Source: Ignavibacteria bacterium RIFOXYC2_FULL_35_21 (GTDB lineage Bacteria > Bacteroidota > Ignavibacteria > Kapaibacteriales > UBA2268). From it: DNA of 64,000 nucleotides. The position numbers and the translations under genes are program-made. Within the stretch, counting starts at the first letter, position 1, and each line of letters begins with the position of its first letter. The stretch is taken from the NCBI GenBank assembly GCA_001804705.1, contig MHAY01000064.1:1-64000 (forward strand), read 5' to 3'. The notes below the pieces were generated by a model. The model ran no database searches and was not told the DNA's origin. It saw only the letters and a program-made list of their open reading frames with translations. Shown in pieces: positions 60,550-64,000 of the stretch.

Positions 60550-61593
60550 ATGAAATTATCAGAATTCAAGTACAATTTTCCCAAGAACCTAATAGCAAAA
60601 TTCCCTGCCGAGCCGAGAGACTCAGCAAAATTGATGGTGCTCAACAGAAGTAACGGGAAAATTGAAGAAAGAGTATTCGAAGACATTATAGATTATCTTA
60701 ATAAGGGCGACTGTCTTGTTGTGAATGATACAAAGGTCTTCCCTGCCCGTTTGTTTGGTAAAAAAGAAAAGACAAATGCGAAAATAGAAGTAATGTTATT
60801 GAGAGAACTGAAATCAGAGGAACGAATTTGGGACGTACTTGTCGAGCCTGCAAGAAAAGTCAGAATCGGTAATAAAATTTATTTCGACAATAATAAATTC
60901 AACTGCGAAGTCATAGATAACACAACATCACGAGGCAGAACCGTCAGGTTCAGCTTTGATGGCAACCTGTTTAAAATAATTGAAAAAATAGGAGAAATGC
61001 CGCTTCCCGAATATATAAAGCGAGAGCCGACAGAACATGACAAAAAAACTTATCAGTGCGTTTTTGCTAATAAAAATCACCTTGCATCAATTCAACCACC
61101 AACAGCGGGATTGCATTTTACCGAAGAACTCCTGAAAGAAATAGAAGCTAAAGGTATTAGAATAGCCAAAGTATTACTAAACATTGGACAAGGTTCATTC
61201 GAAAGGATTGAAGTCGAAGACCTGACTAAACATAGAATGTATTCGGAATTCTTTACGATTTCGAGGGAATCGGCAGAAATTATCAATAAATCGTTGAAAG
61301 CGAAAAAGCAAGTAATGGCAGTTGGTTCGAGCGTTGTAAGGGCTCTTGAATCGTCAGTGCTGACATCAGGCCAGGTAAAGCCGAATAAAGGCTGGACGGA
61401 TAAATTTATTTATCCGCCATTCGATTTTAAAATCGTTGGTAAATTCCTTACCAATTTCCAGCCGCCTGCATCACCGTCTTTACTTATGACTGCGACTTTT
61501 GCAGGCAAAGAAGAAATGTATAAAGCATATAAAAAGGCAATGAAAAGCAACTTCCGCTTTTTTGCTTATGGAGACGCATTTTTAATGATTTAA
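60550..61593 (+). CDS. queA: S-adenosylmethionine:tRNA ribosyltransferase-isomerase
   Basis: A 347-residue enzyme of queuosine synthesis that moves the ribosyl part of SAM to preQ1 in the tRNA wobble position to make epoxyqueuosine. Family text: YNFPKNLIAKFPAEPRDSAK (about 8-27), LVVNDTKVFPARLFG (about 56-70), MPLPEYIKREPTEHDKKTYQ (about 153-172), IQPPTAGLHFT (about 182-192) and NFQPPASPSLLMTATFAG near the C-terminus. Length and ends are normal. It stands alone between two repeat-filled spacers. Confidence 0.97.
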   Translation: MKLSEFKYNFPKNLIAKFPAEPRDSAKLMVLNRSNGKIEERVFEDIIDYLNKGDCLVVNDTKVFPARLFGKKEKTNAKIEVMLLRELKSEERIWDVLVEPARKVRIGNKIYFDNNKFNCEVIDNTTSRGRTVRFSFDGNLFKIIEKIGEMPLPEYIKREPTEHDKKTYQCVFANKNHLASIQPPTAGLHFTEELLKEIEAKGIRIAKVLLNIGQGSFERIEVEDLTKHRMYSEFFTISRESAEIINKSLKAKKQVMAVGSSVVRALESSVLTSGQVKPNKGWTDKFIYPPFDFKIVGKFLTNFQPPASPSLLMTATFAGKEEMYKAYKKAMKSNFRFFAYGDAFLMI

Positions 61594-61622
61594 AAATAGT
61601 GTGCAATTTATTAATTTTGTAA

Positions 61623-61650
61623 GTAGGGACACAAGATTTTGTGTCCCTAC
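61623..61650. repeat. Family A palindrome, 12-bp stem variant
   Basis: GTAGGGACACAA-GATT-TTGTGTCCCTAC. Against GGGACAGAA/TTCTGTCCC it carries a paired change (G to C on the left arm, C to G on the right). Followed by TTTT, it could end the queA transcript. Confidence 0.8.
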
Positions 61651-61680
61651 TTTTCATTTTTGCCTTTTTTGTTAATAATG

Positions 61681-61705
61681 TTGTCTGAACTGTGATTTGT
61701 ATGAT
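61681..61705. repeat. Family J short repeat
   Basis: TTGTCTGAACTGTGATTTGTATGAT, reverse-complement relative of 19481-19500 and of 20099-20117. The mutA stop lies in another copy. Confidence 0.55.
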
Positions 61706-61743
61706 TTTGATAATTTAAATTATTTGTTAAATGAATTAAAAAG

Positions 61744-63495
61744 ATGAAAGACAAATTAAAAAATGTAGGAATACAAAATGAAAGTATGGATACAAAATCT
61801 TGTGTCCCTACATTTCAGGTGCACCTACTTAAGGATTTTCAAAGAACCAATTATGGAGAGTGGGAGAAATTATCTAATTCGATATTAAATAATAAATTAG
61901 ATGATTATGTTAATAAATTATATAAAAATATTATAACTAAACCCATTTATTTTAAAGATGATATTAGTGATTTACATATTCAAATTAATTCTCTTCCAGG
62001 ATTATATCATAATTTAAAAAGAAATAAATTAATTCATTCAAATCAATGGGAAATAGCTCAAGAAATTCCTTTACCATTACCTGAAGAATTTAATAAATCA
62101 TTATCAGAAAATCTTATAAATGGTCAAAATGCTATTAGTATAGCACTTGATGATGCTTCGGCTTTCGGATTTAATCCCGAAGATTCAATCAAAGTGAAGG
62201 TTGGTCGAAATGGTATTTCAATATTTTTCTCGGATGATTTTGAAAAGACATTGAAAAATATTGACGCTGAACAGTATCCGATTTATATCAAGACATCAAC
62301 AAACCTTACTTCCATAGCATCTGTTTTCTTATCATATCTTTTAAATAATAAAATAAATATAAAAAAATTATCCGGTGGATTCCATTATGACCCATTGTCC
62401 GTACTAGCACAAAAACATGAATTTCCATACGATTATGAATTGCTCTTTGATGAAATTGTTTCTTTGATTACTTGGCTTCATTCAAAAAAATGTCCATTTT
62501 CAGTAATAACAATTAATGGAAATTTATTCAACGAATCTGGTGGAAATGCAGTTCAGGAAATTGCCTTCTCAATGAGCGAAACTGTCTTATATTTAAAAGA
62601 GTTAATAAGTAGAGGGATTGAAATTAATGAAGCGGCAAAAAGAATTAGACTTTCTTATTCAATTGGACCTAACTTTTTCGTTGAAATATCAAAACTTAGG
62701 GCAGCGAGGTTGCTTTGGTCAAAAATAATTAAACATTTTGGGGGAAATGAAGATTCACAAAAAGTATTTATTCATGCTGAAACCTGCAAATGGAACAAAA
62801 CAAAACATGACCCTTATGTTAATATCCTCAGAAATACAGGTGAAGCACTTTCTGCTATACTTGGTGGATGCGATAGCCTCAATCTACAATACTTTGATAA
62901 TGCCTTTGGTATTCCTAATGAGTTTTCAAGAAGAATAACACGCAACACTCAGCTTGTATTGATGGAAGAATGTGATTTGACAGGAATTACAGACATTCCG
63001 GGCGGTTCCTGGTATATTGAGAATCTGACCAACGAACTTGCTAAAAAGGCTTGGGAATTGTTCCAGGAAGTTGAAAAAAAGGGTGGATTTTATAAAGCTC
63101 TCGATAATGGTTTCATAAAAGAAGAAATAGAAAAAGTCAAGTATGAAAGGTTATTTAATTTCAATAAGAAGAAAGATGTTTTAATCGGTACAAATATATA
63201 TCCAAACCCAAATGAAAAGCCTATAGAAGCAACAGAAATAGACTACAACGCAATTTTTAAGCAAATACATTCAACACTTAGGGTGCATATTGAAAAACGA
63301 GACAACATGAAGGTGTCTAAATTGTTGGATGTGCTAAATGATACCGTCAATGATAATCCAATCAATTCCTTCGAATCGGCATTAAATGCCGTAAAAGCAG
63401 GAGCCACACTCGGTGAAATCAGTAAACCGTTTAATATTAAATTTAATGCAACGATTAAAAATCCAATAGAGAAGATGAAATTGTCTGAACTTTGA
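61744..63495 (+). CDS. mutA: Methylmalonyl-CoA mutase small subunit, repeat-modified at both ends
   Basis: A 583-residue protein matching the TIM-barrel part of MutA, the non-catalytic subunit of methylmalonyl-CoA mutase. Family text: LLKDFQRTNYGEWEKLS (about 29-45), the barrel with ISIALDDASAFGF, and GALSAILGGCDSLNLQYFDN-type text near 375 (here GEALSAILGGCDSLN). The ending GGSWYIENLTNELAKKAWEL is typical. Residues about 7-24 (NVGIQNESMDTKSCVPTF) are encoded by a family A element. The last residues (KLSEL-stop) fall in a family J copy, and the C-terminal cobalamin-type domain seen in many MutA proteins is absent. No mutB follows within the window. Confidence 0.85.
   Translation: MKDKLKNVGIQNESMDTKSCVPTFQVHLLKDFQRTNYGEWEKLSNSILNNKLDDYVNKLYKNIITKPIYFKDDISDLHIQINSLPGLYHNLKRNKLIHSNQWEIAQEIPLPLPEEFNKSLSENLINGQNAISIALDDASAFGFNPEDSIKVKVGRNGISIFFSDDFEKTLKNIDAEQYPIYIKTSTNLTSIASVFLSYLLNNKINIKKLSGGFHYDPLSVLAQKHEFPYDYELLFDEIVSLITWLHSKKCPFSVITINGNLFNESGGNAVQEIAFSMSETVLYLKELISRGIEINEAAKRIRLSYSIGPNFFVEISKLRAARLLWSKIIKHFGGNEDSQKVFIHAETCKWNKTKHDPYVNILRNTGEALSAILGGCDSLNLQYFDNAFGIPNEFSRRITRNTQLVLMEECDLTGITDIPGGSWYIENLTNELAKKAWELFQEVEKKGGFYKALDNGFIKEEIEKVKYERLFNFNKKKDVLIGTNIYPNPNEKPIEATEIDYNAIFKQIHSTLRVHIEKRDNMKVSKLLDVLNDTVNDNPINSFESALNAVKAGATLGEISKPFNIKFNATIKNPIEKMKLSEL
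61765..61813. repeat. Family A-type element inside mutA
   Basis: TGTAGGAATACAAAATGAAA, then GTATGGATACAAAATCTTGTG and TCCCTACATT. The ends TGTAGG/CCTACA pair, and the right half matches the variant at 61623-61650. It is in frame at the N-terminus of mutA. Confidence 0.7.
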
Positions 63496-64000
63496 TTAAG
63501 CAGATTAAACAGATTTCACAGAGTCAAATTTTGGTTATTTTGAGCCAAAACGTGCATTTCGTGCATCCGGAGCAGGTATTTCACTATTTTGTTTTTTCAA
63601 TTTACAATTTCTAATTTTCAATTTTCAATAAATTTTCAATTCTAAATTTAAAATTAAATCCACTATAAATTCATTGAATAGTGGTTATGGAAAGACAAAA
63701 TCATACGTTTTTGTACAAATCATACGTTTTTGACGGGGTTTTTAAGTGTCCGATTTGTCTCATTTTGTCCTATTGGGTGTGACAGAAAAGGACAAGATTA
63801 AGAATTAAGAATAACGATTAACGAATTTCGATTTACGAATGATGGATATATTAAGATTGAATAAAACCCCCTTAATCCCCCTTTGAAAAAAGGGGGCAAT
63901 CATAATTAATAAGTGGCAGAGCATCTTGGTAACGGCTGATACAGCCCGACATTGTTTAGCAAAGAACAAGCGGTGCAAAGATAAGGATGTGGGGATGATA
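63481..64000 (-). repeat. Composite repeat, copy II (inverse of 19635-20120)
   Basis: The 505 bp after mutA have no ORF. Read on the minus strand the order is: -7 box TATCTTTG (63976-63983), block GCACCGCTTGTTCTTTG / ATGTCGGGCTG (about 63940-63975), a family D copy (63866-63897), a family C-type hairpin CCACTAT/ATAGTGG (63660-63685), the block GAGCAGG/GCACGTTTTGGCTC (63540-63577), and a family J copy (63481-63500). This matches copy I in order and in reverse orientation. The -33 box would lie just beyond the window. A pair of AAATCATACGTTTTTG-type direct repeats lies at about 63696-63735. Confidence 0.6.
63866..63897. repeat. Family D palindromic repeat
   Basis: CCCCCTTAATCCCCCTTTGA, then AAAAAGGGGG, a relative of 46366-46406 in the opposite orientation. 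Confidence 0.65.

Noticed and set aside
61594..61743. Cobalamin riboswitch before mutA
   Set aside because: The spacer is only 150 bp and consists of a family A palindrome and a family J repeat. No B12-box sequence is visible.
63905..63950. tRNA-like string GTGGCAGAGCATCTTGGTAA near the window end
   Set aside because: It resembles a D arm only. No acceptor stem, anticodon arm or T arm can be built around it, and it lies in the composite repeat.

Overview
The window looks like a low-GC chromosome segment from the Bacteroidota/Chlorobiota/Ignavibacteriota (FCB) group, most likely an Ignavibacteria- or Kapabacteria-like lineage. The evidence is four proteins with C-terminal type IX secretion (T9SS) sorting domains, a probable GldL/GldM motor pair, a carboxypeptidase-regulatory-domain TonB receptor, and several promoters of the Bacteroidota form TTTG-N19-21-TAnnTTTG (SRP RNA, tRNA-Arg, heparinase gene, restriction gene). 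The lineage is inferred; no rRNA gene is present.

Layout. 0-5.6 kb: an RsbW-like kinase/ATPase, then a cytochrome c maturation cluster (ccmC, a tiny ccmD, a CxxxY-type ccmE, ccmF, a TlpA/CcmG-like thioredoxin). 5.6-6.2 kb: two-hairpin repeat, tRNA-Arg(UCU), SRP RNA. 6.3-12.5 kb: housekeeping run on the plus strand (RNase G, dxr, rseP, surE, a glycosyltransferase). 12.5-15.3 kb: a flippase and a UMF1-type MFS transporter on the minus strand. 15.6-19.5 kb: a type IIG restriction-modification gene with a strongly AT-rich specificity half, followed 2 bp later by a divergent nucleotide-cyclase-like protein; this is the best candidate for an undescribed defence-type unit. 19.5-20.1 kb: a composite repeat carrying a consensus promoter but no ORF. 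20.1-35 kb: a long minus-strand series coding two MacB-like permeases, their ATPase, a MacA-like adaptor, an RDD protein, a TolC protein, GldM- and GldL-like proteins, LptG/LptF, FtsX and a repeat-riddled heparinase II/III. 35-43.8 kb: CPBP protease, TPR protein, NamZ-type muramidase, NrnA, PASTA protein, a small beta-barrel and a secreted CocE/NonD hydrolase. 44-58 kb: S9 peptidase, POT transporter, three large T9SS cargo proteins and a TonB receptor. 58-63.5 kb: htpG, queA and the methylmalonyl-CoA mutase small subunit. The last 500 bp is an inverted relative of the 19.6-20.1 kb composite repeat.

The most striking property of the window is its saturation with short dispersed repeats. I separate at least nine families, named A-F, H, J and K in the feature list. 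Several are palindromes with compensatory changes in the two arms. Copies of families A and F lie inside genes, in frame: in a signal peptide, in the N-terminus of mutA, in FtsX and in the heparinase. This is reminiscent of the protein-coding palindromic elements of Rickettsia. No transposase gene, CRISPR array or rRNA gene was seen.

The secretion theme is coherent: the GldL/M-like motor would energise T9SS, and the CocE-like hydrolase, the CRTAC/ASPIC protein and the two tandem propeller proteins are its predicted cargo.
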